A program made the translations under genes and the position numbers. Source: Helicobacter pylori (lineage in GTDB: Bacteria > Campylobacterota > Campylobacteria > Campylobacterales > Helicobacteraceae). From it: a stretch of 50,707 bases of DNA. Location of the stretch: positions 1 to 50,707 of the forward strand of contig NZ_QBAW01000009.1 of the NCBI RefSeq assembly GCF_009689985.1. Reading direction: 5' to 3'. Under the pieces are notes generated by a model. That model was not told where the DNA came from, ran no database searches, and was given only the letters and a program-made list of their open reading frames with translations. Positions 36,305 through 45,345 of the stretch are shown here, piece after piece; positions within the stretch are counted from its first letter, which is position 1; the number at the start of each line of letters is the position of its first letter.

Positions 36305-37318
36305 ATGCGTTTTTACATTATCTTTACATTTTTGTTTATTGTGGGTTTTGGCGTGTTTGTTTATAGCATCGATCCGCAAGCTTACGCCTTTAATTTAGGG
36401 AGCTACAGCTTTAATCTTCCCATTGCGGTATGGCTTATGGGCGTTTTGGGCATGTTCGCTTTTTTTTCATGGGTTTTTTTATTCAAGCACAACCTTAGCC
36501 ATAAAATCCGCTTATACCACGAAAAAAGGGATTTTGACAAATTGCTCAAACAAATCCTGTCCCAAGACACCCAAAAGACTTTTTTAAAAACGAAATTTAA
36601 AAGCGATCTCGCTAAAAACCTCTCCCAAATCTTAGCCCGCTATGATTTAAAGGCTGATTTAAACACGCCAAATAGCGGGTGCGAAAAAGTGGATAACCTT
36701 TTTAAGCATTACCACAATATAGAAAACAACACCCTTGAGCCTAAAGATCACGCTAAGCATTCGTTAGCTTATGAACATGCTTATTTTTCTAAACGCTTGA
36801 AGGCTTTCATTCATAACGATTTAAAAAACGCCTTTGAAGTGTTAACAAACGCACAAATCCCTTTGGAATTACGCCGCTACGCTTTTATAGAAATCGCCCA
36901 AAAAGGCAGCAAAAAAGAGGTTTTAAAGGCTTTGAATGCGATGCAAGACAACTTGGATAAAGAGTGCGTGAAGTCTTTTTTAAAAGCCTTTTTTGAAAAA
37001 TCCTTAAACACAGACACTTTAAAAATTTCAGAGCTTTGCAAAAAGGTGGGTTATGATAAAGACGATTATTTAAAGCTCGCGCAAAAAGCGCAAAAATTTC
37101 TTGTCCCCGATCAATGGTTCCAATTTTTTGAGATTTTAAGCCAAGAAGACGATAAGGCGCAAAAAGCCTTTTTATTCGTGTTGTTAGAATTAGAAATGAA
37201 CGATCTCGCTAAGGAGCATCTAGCGGTTTTATCTTTTGAAGAATACATGCTTTTAAACGCTTACATGGATTTGAAACAAGAGCATAAAAAAGCCTATAAG
37301 TTAGAAGCGTTTTTGTAG
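36305..37318 (+). CDS. inner-membrane protein of unknown function (HP0948)
   Basis: A 337-residue protein with two N-terminal membrane segments (FYIIFTFLFIVGFGVFVY; IAVWLMGVLGMFAFFSWVFLF) and a long cytoplasmic, almost wholly helical, Lys/Asp/Leu-rich domain from residue 70 on. That domain looks like alpha-solenoid repeats (EVLTNAQIPLELRRYAFIEI, KEVLKALNAMQDNL). I do not recognise a family with catalytic motifs. ATG 36305 is preceded by AGGAGGTG, a near-perfect ribosome site. It follows rlmH closely, so accD, rlmH and this gene are likely cotranscribed. A scaffold role is possible but unsupported. Confidence 0.75.
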   Translation: MRFYIIFTFLFIVGFGVFVYSIDPQAYAFNLGSYSFNLPIAVWLMGVLGMFAFFSWVFLFKHNLSHKIRLYHEKRDFDKLLKQILSQDTQKTFLKTKFKSDLAKNLSQILARYDLKADLNTPNSGCEKVDNLFKHYHNIENNTLEPKDHAKHSLAYEHAYFSKRLKAFIHNDLKNAFEVLTNAQIPLELRRYAFIEIAQKGSKKEVLKALNAMQDNLDKECVKSFLKAFFEKSLNTDTLKISELCKKVGYDKDDYLKLAQKAQKFLVPDQWFQFFEILSQEDDKAQKAFLFVLLELEMNDLAKEHLAVLSFEEYMLLNAYMDLKQEHKKAYKLEAFL

Positions 37319-37682
37319 GGGGTTGTTTGGCTTCATGTTTTTAGGGCAGATAAAAATAGATGGTTGCAAAAAATCAATCATCAAGGAATGGGCTAATTGG
37401 ATCGCTTTTAGCGCCAAATGATAAGAGGAAAGACTAATCCTTTAAACCTTAATGAAACTAATCCTAAAAGAAACAATTAAAGCCAAAAATACGCTTTAAC
37501 CCACCATAAAAAGTTTTAGTAACCCGTATTTGATGAAAACAGAGCCTTTTTATTTTCACTCAATCACTACAACAAAAGAGTTTTAAGAAGATTTAAAAAA
37601 AGGGCTAAAAAATAAATTTGTGCTTTTAAAAGATGATATTTTAAAGACGATAAGGGTATTAAAGAATACCCCAAATAACGCT
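37319..37682. other. intergenic debris without an intact gene
   Basis: No complete gene. On the plus strand ATG 37529 opens MKTEPFYFHSITTTKEF and stops. Sense seems to continue after a one-frame change (KNKFVLLKDDILKTIRVLKN) to about 37714, suggesting the wreck of a small gene. An isolated 20-codon frame starts near 37419. The direction of decay cannot be judged further from one sequence. Confidence 0.35.
37654..37671 (-). terminator. hairpin after the HP0947-type gene
   Basis: GGGTATTAAAGAATACCC is a perfect 7-bp stem with a 4-base loop, 12 bases beyond the minus-strand stop at 37683, and is followed on that strand by TTATCGTCTTT. It is a plausible intrinsic terminator. Confidence 0.6.
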
Positions 37683-38077
37683 TTAAAAACGCACCACCAT
37701 AGTGGCCATGTATGAACCTGATTTGAAGTTGCTAGGAGCGCCTTCGGGCAATTTGATATGGAAATACTTTTGACAACCATTAACCGCTTTTTCATAATTT
37801 TTAGTGAAAGAATGATGATGGCGGTTTTCTAAAGGCCCTTTCATGTGTTTGCTCGTCAACGCAGAATGCTTTAATTTGACAAACAGAAGCAAGTTTTCAC
37901 CAAACAACGATTTCATCGTAAAAGCAAACGCTCGTTTATAAAATGTCCGTTTGTCAATATCAATCCCAATAATCCCACTTCCAGCCGAATAGACTAAAGG
38001 CTTTGAATACAATCTCAGATCATCGCCATTCAAAACGCTTAACAAAATCCCTAAACTTATTAGTGTCCTAACCCCAT
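37683..38077 (-). pseudogene. small secreted protein gene with a frameshift right after the start codon
   Basis: Read on the minus strand, AAGGAAAGAAA-ATG at 38077 is an excellent translation start, but the frame stops after 5 codons. One added G in the run at 38072-38075 would give MGVRTLISLGILLSVLNG, a good signal peptide, continuing without interruption for 131 residues. The rest reads SAGSGIIGIDIDKRTFYKRAF, NRHHHSFTKNYEKAVNGCQKY and ends SGSYMATMVVRF, which resembles a beta-rich envelope protein. I do not recognise the family (HP0947 by position). A TTG at 38045 could start the present frame but would lose the signal peptide. It is a slipped, off-phase or recently lost gene. Confidence 0.6.
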
Positions 38078-38329
38078 TTTCTTTCCTTAAGATATAACAT
38101 TATCCGTATGTTTAACAGATAAGGAAATTTAACTTAAAACACCTTAATGGTTGATTAAAAAATTAAAAAAAATGTATTTTTTAAAAAAGCGTTACGATTT
38201 AGAGGTTTGTGAAGATTTTTATAATTGATGGTTATTTTTGAATAATTTTTTTAAATTGATTGATAATGAGATAAGACTCTTTTTTAATCCAGTAGGGATC
38301 GCTAAAACCTTATTTTAATTTTTAAGTTT

Positions 38330-39811
38330 TTAGTTTTCACCATACAACCTTTTTAAAAGATAAAACACCCCCACAAGCAAAGCTATACCGATTAAAAAAG
38401 CGAGCGAGCGAGAATGCATAAAACTTGCCACCCCTAAACTCACCGCGCTACAAAGCATCGCAATAGTTGCATAAGGGAATTGTGTGATGAAATGGCTTTG
38501 CACCGAACACCCTGCCCCCGTAGCCGATAGGATAGTCGTGTCAGAAATGGGGCTTGTGTGATCGCCATAAACCGCGCCAGAAAGGATCGCTGAGACAATC
38601 AAAATAATATCGCTTTCATTGGCCATGCCCGCTCCAATGGGAAGCATGATCGCAAACGCCCCCCAGCTTGTGCCGGTAGAAAAAGCGATAAACCCAGAGA
38701 TTAAAAAAAAGATTAAAGGCATATACGCACCTCCCCCATTATTTAAAAACTCCTTGCTAATGTGAGCCAAGTAAAGCCCTGTTTGAGCGTCATCTCTAAT
38801 CACAGGTCCGATAGCCCAAGCGAGCGTTAAGACTAGTATCGCCGGCCCCACACTCTTAAAGCCATCAAGCATGAGTTTAAAAAAGCTCTCTTTTTCTAAA
38901 AATGGATAAGCTAAAAGATAAGTAACAATGAGCGAAAACAGCCCTCCATAAAAGAGCGAAAAACTCGCATCAGTGTTTTTTAAGATCACTGCTGTATAAA
39001 CAAGCAATGATGAAATAGACACAATCAATAATAAAATAGAAAGGGGCAACAAACTCAAGGGGGCTAGTTTTGAAGAACTTTCTTCTTGCTCGTTATAAAA
39101 ATCCTTCACGCCTATGTTTTGATACTTTCTCATGCTAGGGAGGTTGATTTGCCATAAAATAGTGAGAAAGACTGCAATGAGCGCAAAAATCGCATAATAA
39201 TTACTGCTTAAGCTTTGAACAAGCACCGAAAAACTATCTTTCAATAAGGGCGAGCTGTCATTATTCATGATCCCCATAATATATGCCCCCCAGCTAGAAA
39301 TGGGGACTAATAAGCACACCGGCGCTGAAGTAGAGTCTATGATATAAGCCAAGCGCTCTCGTGTGGAGTTATGAGCGTCGTTTAAAGACTTTGAGATTTG
39401 CCCCACGGTCAGGGCGTTAAAATAATCATCTACAAAAATAATGATGCCTGAAAAAAAGGCGATAAATTCAGGGGTTTTAGCGTTTTTAGAGTATTTTTTA
39501 GCTTTTTTGACAAAGTTTTGCACGCTACCGGATTTTAAAATCACTTGGCTTAAGATGCCTAAAAAGATTAAAAACCCAAAAACATAGAGGTTGGAAAGAT
39601 TGAAATGAAGCCCCTTTTCTGGCTCATAAGTGTAAAAAACGGAAGTGATTTTATGATAAATATATTCTACAAGTTGAGAAAGGTGTAAAGAATGCATTAA
39701 AACAGCGCTCACTAAAATGCCTATAAACAACGAGAGCGCGACTCTTTTAGTGAAAACCACCATTAAAATAACGCTAAAAGGAACAATAAGACTTAACGCT
39801 GACAATCCCAC
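38330..39811 (-). CDS. NhaC-family Na+/H+ antiporter or related organic-anion antiporter (HP0946)
   Basis: Multi-spanning inner-membrane transporter of 493 residues and about 11 hydrophobic segments. NhaC-type landmarks include LSNLYVFGFLIFLGILSQVILKSG, FFSGIIIFVDDYFNALTVG (paired acidic residues in a membrane segment), PISSWGAYIMGIM, AFSTGTSWGAFAIMLPIGAG and SGAVYGDHTSPISDTTILSATGAGC, which are nearly diagnostic. The start is GTG 39811 with AAAGGA some 11 bases upstream; ATG starts further in would cut TM1. No clear terminator follows the minus-strand tRNA genes upstream, so read-through into it is possible. The substrate (Na+/H+ or amino-acid/organic-acid exchange) is not settled by sequence. 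Confidence 0.88.
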   Translation of the reverse strand: MGLSALSLIVPFSVILMVVFTKRVALSLFIGILVSAVLMHSLHLSQLVEYIYHKITSVFYTYEPEKGLHFNLSNLYVFGFLIFLGILSQVILKSGSVQNFVKKAKKYSKNAKTPEFIAFFSGIIIFVDDYFNALTVGQISKSLNDAHNSTRERLAYIIDSTSAPVCLLVPISSWGAYIMGIMNNDSSPLLKDSFSVLVQSLSSNYYAIFALIAVFLTILWQINLPSMRKYQNIGVKDFYNEQEESSSKLAPLSLLPLSILLLIVSISSLLVYTAVILKNTDASFSLFYGGLFSLIVTYLLAYPFLEKESFFKLMLDGFKSVGPAILVLTLAWAIGPVIRDDAQTGLYLAHISKEFLNNGGGAYMPLIFFLISGFIAFSTGTSWGAFAIMLPIGAGMANESDIILIVSAILSGAVYGDHTSPISDTTILSATGAGCSVQSHFITQFPYATIAMLCSAVSLGVASFMHSRSLAFLIGIALLVGVFYLLKRLYGEN

Positions 39812-39936
39812 CGAATAAAATCCTTTAAACTAATCCTTAAATTTCAATTAAAAGAGACAATCAATATTCACAAAATTCTTTGTTAAAAGAAGAGATGAAT
39901 TTGCCAAAACAAATCGCTTAAAAGATTTTAATCAAG

Positions 39937-40024
39937 TGGCCGGGAGAGAGGGATTCGAACCCCCGGAGGTATGACCCTCAACGGTTTTCAAGACCGCCGC
40001 TTTCAACCACTCAGCCATCTCCCG
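39937..40024 (-). tRNA. tRNA-Ser(UGA)
   Basis: On the minus strand acceptor arms CGGGAGA/TCTCCCG pair, CCA is encoded, and the anticodon loop TCTTGAAAA carries TGA. A long variable arm, typical of serine tRNAs, follows. It is last in the Gly-trl-Leu-Cys-Ser operon. Confidence 0.96.
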
Positions 40025-40071
40025 CTATTTTCATAAAAGTCCCTTACAAAAGTCCCTAAATGACTACAATA

Positions 40072-40146
40072 TGGAGGCGACACCCGGATTCGAACCGGGG
40101 GATCAAGGTTTTGCAGACCCATGCCTTACCACTTGGCTATGTCGCC
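40072..40146 (-). tRNA. tRNA-Cys(GCA)
   Basis: Acceptor GGCGACA pairs with TGTCGCC, then T and encoded CCA. The anticodon loop GTCTGCAAAAC has GCA, and the T-loop GGTTCGAATCC is canonical. 75 bases. Confidence 0.97.
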
Positions 40147-40225
40147 TTAAATTTAACACTAGTGCGTCTATTGAGATAACAAAATCAAACCATATATTTA
40201 TTAAATTTGGTTTAATTTGCAATGA

Positions 40226-40312
40226 TGGTGCCCAAAGCCGGACTTGAACCGGCACGGTATTGCTACCGAGGGATTTTAAGTCCCTTGTGTCTACCAATTC
40301 CACCACCTGGGC
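40226..40312 (-). tRNA. tRNA-Leu(UAA)
   Basis: Acceptor GCCCAGG pairs with TTTGGGC (two G-T pairs), CCA is encoded, the anticodon loop CTTAAAA has TAA between AGGGA/TCCCT arms, and a long variable arm (CGGTAGCAATACCG) marks a leucine tRNA. Confidence 0.97.
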
Positions 40313-40376
40313 AATTCAGGCTTTAAGCCTAGAGTGGAACGAAAGATGATCTAACTACGCTCTCTAAATATTAAAA

Positions 40377-40676
40377 CTAGTCGCCTTGAACGATCGTGGT
40401 GTATTTGCCAACAATACCTAAAAAGTTGTTTGTCTCACGGCTCACCATTTTAATCTTGGTAACACCACCGCTTTTAGCTGCTTTTTCTACCGAACAATTG
40501 CCGGTAGCCACAAGACTAAAAAAACTCCAACAACTCGCACGCCCTTCTTTGGAGTATTGTGCATCATTCCCAGAAACTGGCATCGTTACCATGGTAACAA
40601 GAGCACCAGTTGGTTGATAAGATGCACAACCACTCATCAAAACGCCCAAGCATGTGCTAGTTAACTTCAAACGCAA
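40377..40676 (-). CDS. trl: Trl, small lipoprotein in the tRNA operon
   Basis: 99-residue lipoprotein of the TRL (tRNA-associated locus) family, known in H. pylori as a gene embedded in a tRNA cluster. It starts at TTG 40676 behind AGAGGA and has a signal peptide with lipobox LMSGC ([21 protein letters not shown]), so it should be lipidated by the Lgt encoded at 31482. The mature part carries [30 protein letters not shown]-type sequence and ends KYTTIVQGD; two more cysteines (ASCWS, GNCSV) may pair. It lies between tRNA-Gly and tRNA-Leu in the same direction, so its mRNA must be cut out of a tRNA precursor. Function unknown. Confidence 0.88.
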   Translation of the reverse strand: MRLKLTSTCLGVLMSGCASYQPTGALVTMVTMPVSGNDAQYSKEGRASCWSFFSLVATGNCSVEKAAKSGGVTKIKMVSRETNNFLGIVGKYTTIVQGD

Positions 40677-40707
40677 TCTTAAATCCTCTTAAATACTAAT
40701 TAAGTTA

Positions 40708-40782
40708 TGGAGCGGGAAACGGGGATCGAACCCGCGGCCCCGACCTTGGCAAGGTCGTGCTCTACCACTGAGCTATTCCCGC
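40708..40782 (-). tRNA. tRNA-Gly(GCC)
   Basis: Acceptor GCGGGAA pairs with TTCCCGC, then T and encoded CCA. The anticodon loop TTGCCAA has GCC between GACC/GGTC arms, and the T-loop GGTTCGATCC is canonical. It is first in the minus-strand tRNA operon. Confidence 0.97.
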
Positions 40783-40808
40783 ACTCTTTATTCAAAAAGA
40801 CGATTGTT

Positions 40809-40838
40809 ATTGTATCTAAACTCAATAATAAAAGTCAA
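40809..40838 (-). promoter_or_regulatory. strong sigma-80 promoter of the tRNA-Gly-trl operon
   Basis: Minus strand: TTGACT (40833-40838), an 18-base spacer and TACAAT (40809-40814), giving a start near 40802, about 20 bases before tRNA-Gly. It is one of very few boxes in this window with a real -35, as expected for a stable RNA operon. Confidence 0.8.
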
Positions 40839-41052
40839 GGTTTTGTTAAAATTTCCAATTCTCTTTTAAAAACAGATTGCGGCTTTGCTCTTTTAGTGGC
40901 AGTGTCTATAAAAATGCTCAAAGGCATTTTGTAAAATAAGCCATAAATTCAAATAAAACCCGTTTAAGAGTTGCTAAATATGGGTAAAAAATATACAATA
41001 CCTTATAATAAGATGAAAATTCAAGGCGTTTTGCGCTCATTTTTTATTTCTT
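40839..41052. other. spacer between tRNA promoter and ridA promoter
   Basis: Part of the 327-base gap 40783-41109. I see no gene. A hairpin AAAATGC-TCAAAG-GCATTTT lies at 40911-40930 (7-bp stem) without a transcript that clearly needs it. Confidence 0.4.
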
Positions 41053-41058
41053 TATAAT
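41053..41058 (+). promoter_or_regulatory. ridA operon promoter -10
   Basis: TATAAT in TCTTTATAATTTG, 52 bases before the ridA ATG, with TAGGAG as ribosome site. The leader contains ATAATAATAGC followed by TAACACATAATTATA, which is A/T-rich like Fur or NikR sites but does not match a full box. Confidence 0.5.
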
Positions 41059-41109
41059 TTGATTGCATAATAATAGCTGTCATAACACATAATTATAGGA
41101 GTTTCAATC

Positions 41110-41487
41110 ATGAAAGAAGTCATTCATTCAACGCTAGCCCCAAAAGCGATAGGCCCTTACTCTCAAGCTATCGCTACTAACGATCTTGTTTTTGTCTCTG
41201 GGCAATTGGGTATTGATGCAAGCACCGGCGAATTTAAAGGCACGGATATTCATTCTCAAACCACGCAATCAATGGAAAATATCAAAGCGATTTTAAAAGA
41301 AGCAGGGTTAGGGATGGATAGCGTGGTTAAAACGACTATTTTATTGAAAAGTTTAGACGATTTTTCGGTGGTGAATGAAATCTATGGGAGTTATTTTAAA
41401 GAGCCTTATCCGGCTAGAGCGACCTTTCAAGTGGCTAAACTGCCTAAAGACGCTTTAGTAGAAATTGAAGCGATAGCCATTAAGTAA
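41110..41487 (+). CDS. ridA: RidA family enamine/imine deaminase
   Basis: Cytosolic trimeric enzyme that hydrolyses reactive enamine/imine intermediates released by PLP enzymes and amino-acid oxidases. The 125-residue product shows [25 protein letters not shown], a conserved [24 protein letters not shown], the catalytic-site arginine region [23 protein letters not shown], and full family length. ATG 41110 follows TAGGAG. It is first in an operon with dadA, dagA and alr. DadA produces 2-iminopropionate from D-alanine, exactly the type of intermediate RidA removes, so the grouping is functional. Confidence 0.96.
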   Translation: MKEVIHSTLAPKAIGPYSQAIATNDLVFVSGQLGIDASTGEFKGTDIHSQTTQSMENIKAILKEAGLGMDSVVKTTILLKSLDDFSVVNEIYGSYFKEPYPARATFQVAKLPKDALVEIEAIAIK

Positions 41488-41508
41488 TCTATTAAAGGGA
41501 CTATCAGC

Positions 41509-42741
41509 ATGAAAAAAGAAGTCGTGGTAATAGGTGGTGGGATTGTAGGGCTTTCTTGCGCGTATTCTATGCATAAATTAGGGCATAAGGTTTGCGTGAT
41601 TGAAAAAAGCGATGGTGCAAACGGCACTTCTTTTGGGAATGCTGGGCTTATTTCTGCGTTTAAAAAAGCCCCGCTCTCATGCCCTGGTGTGGTGTTAGAC
41701 ACCCTAAAGCTCATGCTCAAAAACCAAGCCCCTTTAAAATTCCATTTTGGGCTTAATTTAAAGCTCTATCAATGGATTTTAAAGTTTATGAAAAGCGCGA
41801 ACGCCAAATCCACGCACCGCACCATGGCGTTGTTTGAACGCTACGGGTGGCTGAGTGTTGATATATACCATCAAATGCTAAAAGATGGCATGGACTTTTG
41901 GTATAAGGAAGATGGGCTTTTAATGATCTACACTTTAGAAGAAAGTTTTGAAAAAAAGATTAAAACTTGCGATAACAGCGGTGCTTATAAGATTTTGAAT
42001 GTGAAAGAGACCAAAGAATACATGCCTATTGTTAATGACAATATCTGTGGGAGCGTGCTTTTAACCGAAAACGCGCATGTGGATCCGGGCGAAGTGATGC
42101 GCTCTTTGCAAGAATATTTACAAAACGCGGGCGTGGAATTTCTTTGTAATGAAGAAGTGGTCGATTTTGAGTTTAAAAATAACTTTATTGATGGCGTTAT
42201 CACGCACAAGGAAAAAATCCAAGTAGAAAAAATCATTCTAGCCACCGGGGCTAACCCCGCTCTCATTAAAAAAACCAAGAACGATTTTTTAATGATGGGG
42301 GCTAAAGGTTATAGCATCACCTTTAAAATGCCTGAAGAATTAAAGCCCAAAACCTCTTCTTTATTCGCAGATATTTTCATGGCAATGACCCCACGAAGAG
42401 ACACCGTTAGGATCACTTCTAAATTAGAATTAAACACCAACAACGCTCTCATTGATAAAGAGCAAATCGCTAACATGAAAAAGAATTTAGCCGCTTTCAC
42501 GCAGCCTTTTGAAATGAAAGACGCCATAGAGTGGTGCGGTTTTAGACCCTTAACCCCTAATGATATTCCTTATTTAGGGTTTGACAAACGCTATAAAAAC
42601 TTAATCCATGCGACAGGGCTAGGGTGGCTTGGTATCACTTTTGGCCCAGCCATTGGTAAAATCATCGCCGATTTAAGCCAAGACGGAGCGAATGAAAAAA
42701 ATGCCGATATTATGCTTTTTTCTGCATTTTTTAGGGATTAA
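41509..42741 (+). CDS. dadA: D-amino acid dehydrogenase
   Basis: Membrane-associated FAD enzyme that oxidises D-alanine and other D-amino acids to keto acids, passing electrons to quinone. The 410-residue DAO-family protein has the dinucleotide fold VVVIGGGIVGLSCAYSMHKLGHKVCVIEK, the flavin motif NGTSFGNAGLISAFK, LTENAHVDPGEVMRSLQEYL, ILATGANPALI and the C-terminal GFRPLTPNDIPYLGF...HATGLGWLGITFGPAIGK. ATG 41509 comes after AAAGGG. It is 21 bases after ridA and 40 before the D-alanine permease. Confidence 0.94.
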   Translation: MKKEVVVIGGGIVGLSCAYSMHKLGHKVCVIEKSDGANGTSFGNAGLISAFKKAPLSCPGVVLDTLKLMLKNQAPLKFHFGLNLKLYQWILKFMKSANAKSTHRTMALFERYGWLSVDIYHQMLKDGMDFWYKEDGLLMIYTLEESFEKKIKTCDNSGAYKILNVKETKEYMPIVNDNICGSVLLTENAHVDPGEVMRSLQEYLQNAGVEFLCNEEVVDFEFKNNFIDGVITHKEKIQVEKIILATGANPALIKKTKNDFLMMGAKGYSITFKMPEELKPKTSSLFADIFMAMTPRRDTVRITSKLELNTNNALIDKEQIANMKKNLAAFTQPFEMKDAIEWCGFRPLTPNDIPYLGFDKRYKNLIHATGLGWLGITFGPAIGKIIADLSQDGANEKNADIMLFSAFFRD

Positions 42742-42781
42742 GGAATTTCTTTTTTAAACCCTAGTTTATTAAGGAGTTTTT

Positions 42782-44134
42782 ATGGAAACGATTGATTCGG
42801 TGGTGCGTTTGTTATCTAATTTTGTGTGGGGGATTCCCATGCAAATTTTATTAGTAGGCACCGGCTTGTTTTTAACCTTTTATCTTAGGGGTTTGCAATT
42901 CAGTAAGATTTTTTATGCGATCAAAATCCTTTTTGACAAAGAGTCCCAATCTAAGGGCGACATTTCGCAATTTTCTGCTCTCATGCTCTCTTTAGGAGCG
43001 ACTGTAGGCATTGGGAGTATCGTAGGTGTAGCGACCGCTATTAGCATTGCAGGGCCAGGTGCGGTGTTTTGGATGTGGGTTACCGGGCTTGTTGGCATGG
43101 CGACTAAGTATTCTGAGGGGATTTTAGCGGTGAAATACAGGGAAAAAGGGGCGTTTGGATACAACGGAGGGCCTATGTATTACATCAAAAACGGCCTTAA
43201 CATGCCCAAACTCGCCATGGCGTTTGCGATTTTTACGATTATTGCAAGCATTGGCACCGGTAACATGACGCAATCTAATGCGGTTTCTTCCATTTTAAGC
43301 GAACAAGCGAACTTGCCCAGTTGGGTTTCAGGCTTGTTGCTCACTCTTTTAACCGCTGTTATTGTCATAGGGGGGATTAAATCCATTGGTAAATTCACTT
43401 CTTACTTGGCTCCTATTATGGTGCTTTTGTATTTGATCGCTATTATTTATATTATTGCTAGCCATTTTGATTTAGCCATTCAAGCGATCAAACTCATTTT
43501 TGAAGAAGCCTTTAACCCTAAACCCGTTGTGGGCGGAGCGAGCGGCGCGTTGGTAGCGACGATGATAAAAACGGGCGTGGCTAGAGGGTTGTATTCTAAT
43601 GAAGCGGGGTTAGGGAGTTCAGCCATTATTGCTGCGAGCGCTCAAACGCACCACCCGGTGCGCCAAGCCCTAGTGTCCATGCTCCAAACTTTTATTGTAA
43701 CTTTAATAGTGTGTTCGGCAACAGCGAGCGTGATTTTAATGGCTCCAGAATACAACACCTTGCTCCCTAATGGGGAAAAATTAAGCGCTAATTTGCTCAC
43801 TCTAAAAAGCACGGAGTATTTTCTAGGATCATTAGGGGCAGTGGTGATTTTTTTGACCATGATCTTTTTTGCCTACTCTACGATTATTGGTTGGGCTTAT
43901 TATGGGGAAAAATGTGCTGAATACGCCTTTGGTGAAAAAAAAGTGAAATATTACCGCTTGATCTTTTTAGCGAGTGTGATGGTGGGGGCTATGGCTAAAA
44001 TTGATTTTGTGTGGAATTTAGCGGATCTTTCTAACGGGCTTATGGCTATCCCTAATTTGATCGCTTTGATTTTGTTGCATAAGGTGGTTTCTTCAGAAAC
44101 GCGCTGGTATTTTAGCAAATATTCTAACAAGTAA
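42782..44134 (+). CDS. dagA: D-alanine/glycine sodium symporter (AGCS family)
   Basis: Inner-membrane alanine/glycine:cation symporter of 450 residues with about ten membrane segments. Family motifs include GTGLFLTFYLRGLQF, LGATVGIGSIVGVATAISIAGPGAVFWMW, GYNGGPMYYIKNG and GVARGLYSNEAGLGSSAIIAASA. It presumably imports D- or L-alanine for DadA and Alr, its operon partners. ATG 42782 has AAGGAG upstream. alr follows after 6 bases. The substrate preference is inferred from the neighbours. Confidence 0.94.
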   Translation: METIDSVVRLLSNFVWGIPMQILLVGTGLFLTFYLRGLQFSKIFYAIKILFDKESQSKGDISQFSALMLSLGATVGIGSIVGVATAISIAGPGAVFWMWVTGLVGMATKYSEGILAVKYREKGAFGYNGGPMYYIKNGLNMPKLAMAFAIFTIIASIGTGNMTQSNAVSSILSEQANLPSWVSGLLLTLLTAVIVIGGIKSIGKFTSYLAPIMVLLYLIAIIYIIASHFDLAIQAIKLIFEEAFNPKPVVGGASGALVATMIKTGVARGLYSNEAGLGSSAIIAASAQTHHPVRQALVSMLQTFIVTLIVCSATASVILMAPEYNTLLPNGEKLSANLLTLKSTEYFLGSLGAVVIFLTMIFFAYSTIIGWAYYGEKCAEYAFGEKKVKYYRLIFLASVMVGAMAKIDFVWNLADLSNGLMAIPNLIALILLHKVVSSETRWYFSKYSNK

Positions 44135-44140
44135 GACGGC

Positions 44141-45274
44141 ATGTTAAAAAGGGCGAGTTTTGTAGAAGTGAATACCGCTTCTTTAAGGCATAATTTTAGC
44201 GCAGTCAAAAGCATTGTCCCTAAAGACGCCCACATCATGGCAGTTGTCAAGGCGAACGCTTATGGGGCAGGGGCCATAAAAGCGAGCGAAATTTTTTTAC
44301 AAGAAGGGGCTAATTATCTAGGGGTAGCGACCTTAGATGAAGCTTTAGAATTGCGCTCTCATTTCTCTAAAACCCCCATTTTGATTTTAGGTTATAGCCC
44401 TAATTCTAACGCTTCCATGCTGATTGATAACGATTTGAGCGCTATGATTTTTAGTCTTGAACAAGCGGAAGTTTTTTCTCAAATGGCTTTAAAATCTCAA
44501 AAACGCTTAAAAATTCATCTCAAAATTGATACCGGCATGCACCGCTTGGGATTAGAGCCTAATTTTAAAAGCATAGAAATCATTAAAAAAATCCGCGCTT
44601 TAAAGGGCTTGGAGGTGGAAGGGATATTCACGCATTTAGGCAACGCTGATGCTAGGATTAAAACCCATGCTAAAAACCAAATGAAAGCCTTTAACGCTTT
44701 TTTAGAGCAGCTTTTGGATCAAAAAATAGAGTTTCAATACCGCCATGCCTACAATTCCGCCGGCATCCTTTCTTTGTGTAATGGGAATGAAAATCGCTTC
44801 TTAAATCTCTATCGCCCAGGCATCATGCTCTATGGTTTTTACCCTTCTAATGGAATGAAAGAAACATGCCCAACCATTTTAAAAAATGTTATCAGTTTAA
44901 AAGCTCAAATCGTTCAAATCAGAAGCGTTAAAAAAGGCGAATTTATTGGCTATGGCGAGCATTTTTACACCAATGAAGAAACTTTAGTGGGTGTTTTGGC
45001 TCTAGGGTATGCAGACGGGTTAGTGCGCGCTTTAGGCAATCGCATTCAAGTAGCGATCAATAACCAACTAGCCCCCCTTATTGGCAAGGTGTGCATGGAT
45101 CAGTGCTTTGTCAAGCTCAATAATATTCAAGCCAAAGAGGGCGATGAGGTCATCTTGTTTGGGGATAAAAGCGCTAAGGCTAACGACGCAAGCGAAATCG
45201 CTGCACTTTTAAACACCATTCCTTATGAAACCATCAGCACCCTATCCAAACGCTTGGAGCGCGTTTATATTTAA
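44141..45274 (+). CDS. alr: alanine racemase
   Basis: PLP enzyme interconverting L- and D-alanine, supplying D-alanine to peptidoglycan and, with DadA, allowing its catabolism. The 377-residue protein has the Schiff-base lysine Lys37 in [12 protein letters not shown]. It also has [37 protein letters not shown] and the catalytic tyrosine of the other subunit in [15 protein letters not shown], then [15 protein letters not shown] 44141. It ends the ridA-dadA-dagA-alr operon; a hairpin follows at 45286. Confidence 0.97.
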   Translation: MLKRASFVEVNTASLRHNFSAVKSIVPKDAHIMAVVKANAYGAGAIKASEIFLQEGANYLGVATLDEALELRSHFSKTPILILGYSPNSNASMLIDNDLSAMIFSLEQAEVFSQMALKSQKRLKIHLKIDTGMHRLGLEPNFKSIEIIKKIRALKGLEVEGIFTHLGNADARIKTHAKNQMKAFNAFLEQLLDQKIEFQYRHAYNSAGILSLCNGNENRFLNLYRPGIMLYGFYPSNGMKETCPTILKNVISLKAQIVQIRSVKKGEFIGYGEHFYTNEETLVGVLALGYADGLVRALGNRIQVAINNQLAPLIGKVCMDQCFVKLNNIQAKEGDEVILFGDKSAKANDASEIAALLNTIPYETISTLSKRLERVYI

Positions 45275-45285
45275 AATCAAACCAT

Positions 45286-45303
45286 GCAAAATTTTTATTT
45301 TGC
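45286..45303 (+). terminator. candidate terminator after alr
   Basis: GCAAAATTTTTATTTTGC is a 7-bp perfect stem, 12 bases past the alr stop. It has no good T-tract 3' to it (GCTAGAATGCGCG follows), and TAGAAT (45306-45311) beyond may be the -10 of the next gene. Moderate evidence only. Confidence 0.4.
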
Positions 45304-45345
45304 GCTAGAATGCGCGAAAAATAAAAATGTAGGATTGATTATAAA

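Noticed and set aside
40149-40306. Small minus-strand frame over tRNA-Leu and tRNA-Cys, and a plus-strand frame over tRNA-Gly
   Set aside because: They are tRNA sequence read as protein; no start context.
41060-41095. Fur/NikR operator before ridA
   Set aside because: ATAATAATAGC and TAACACATAATTATA are A/T rich but lack the dyad or spacing of either consensus.
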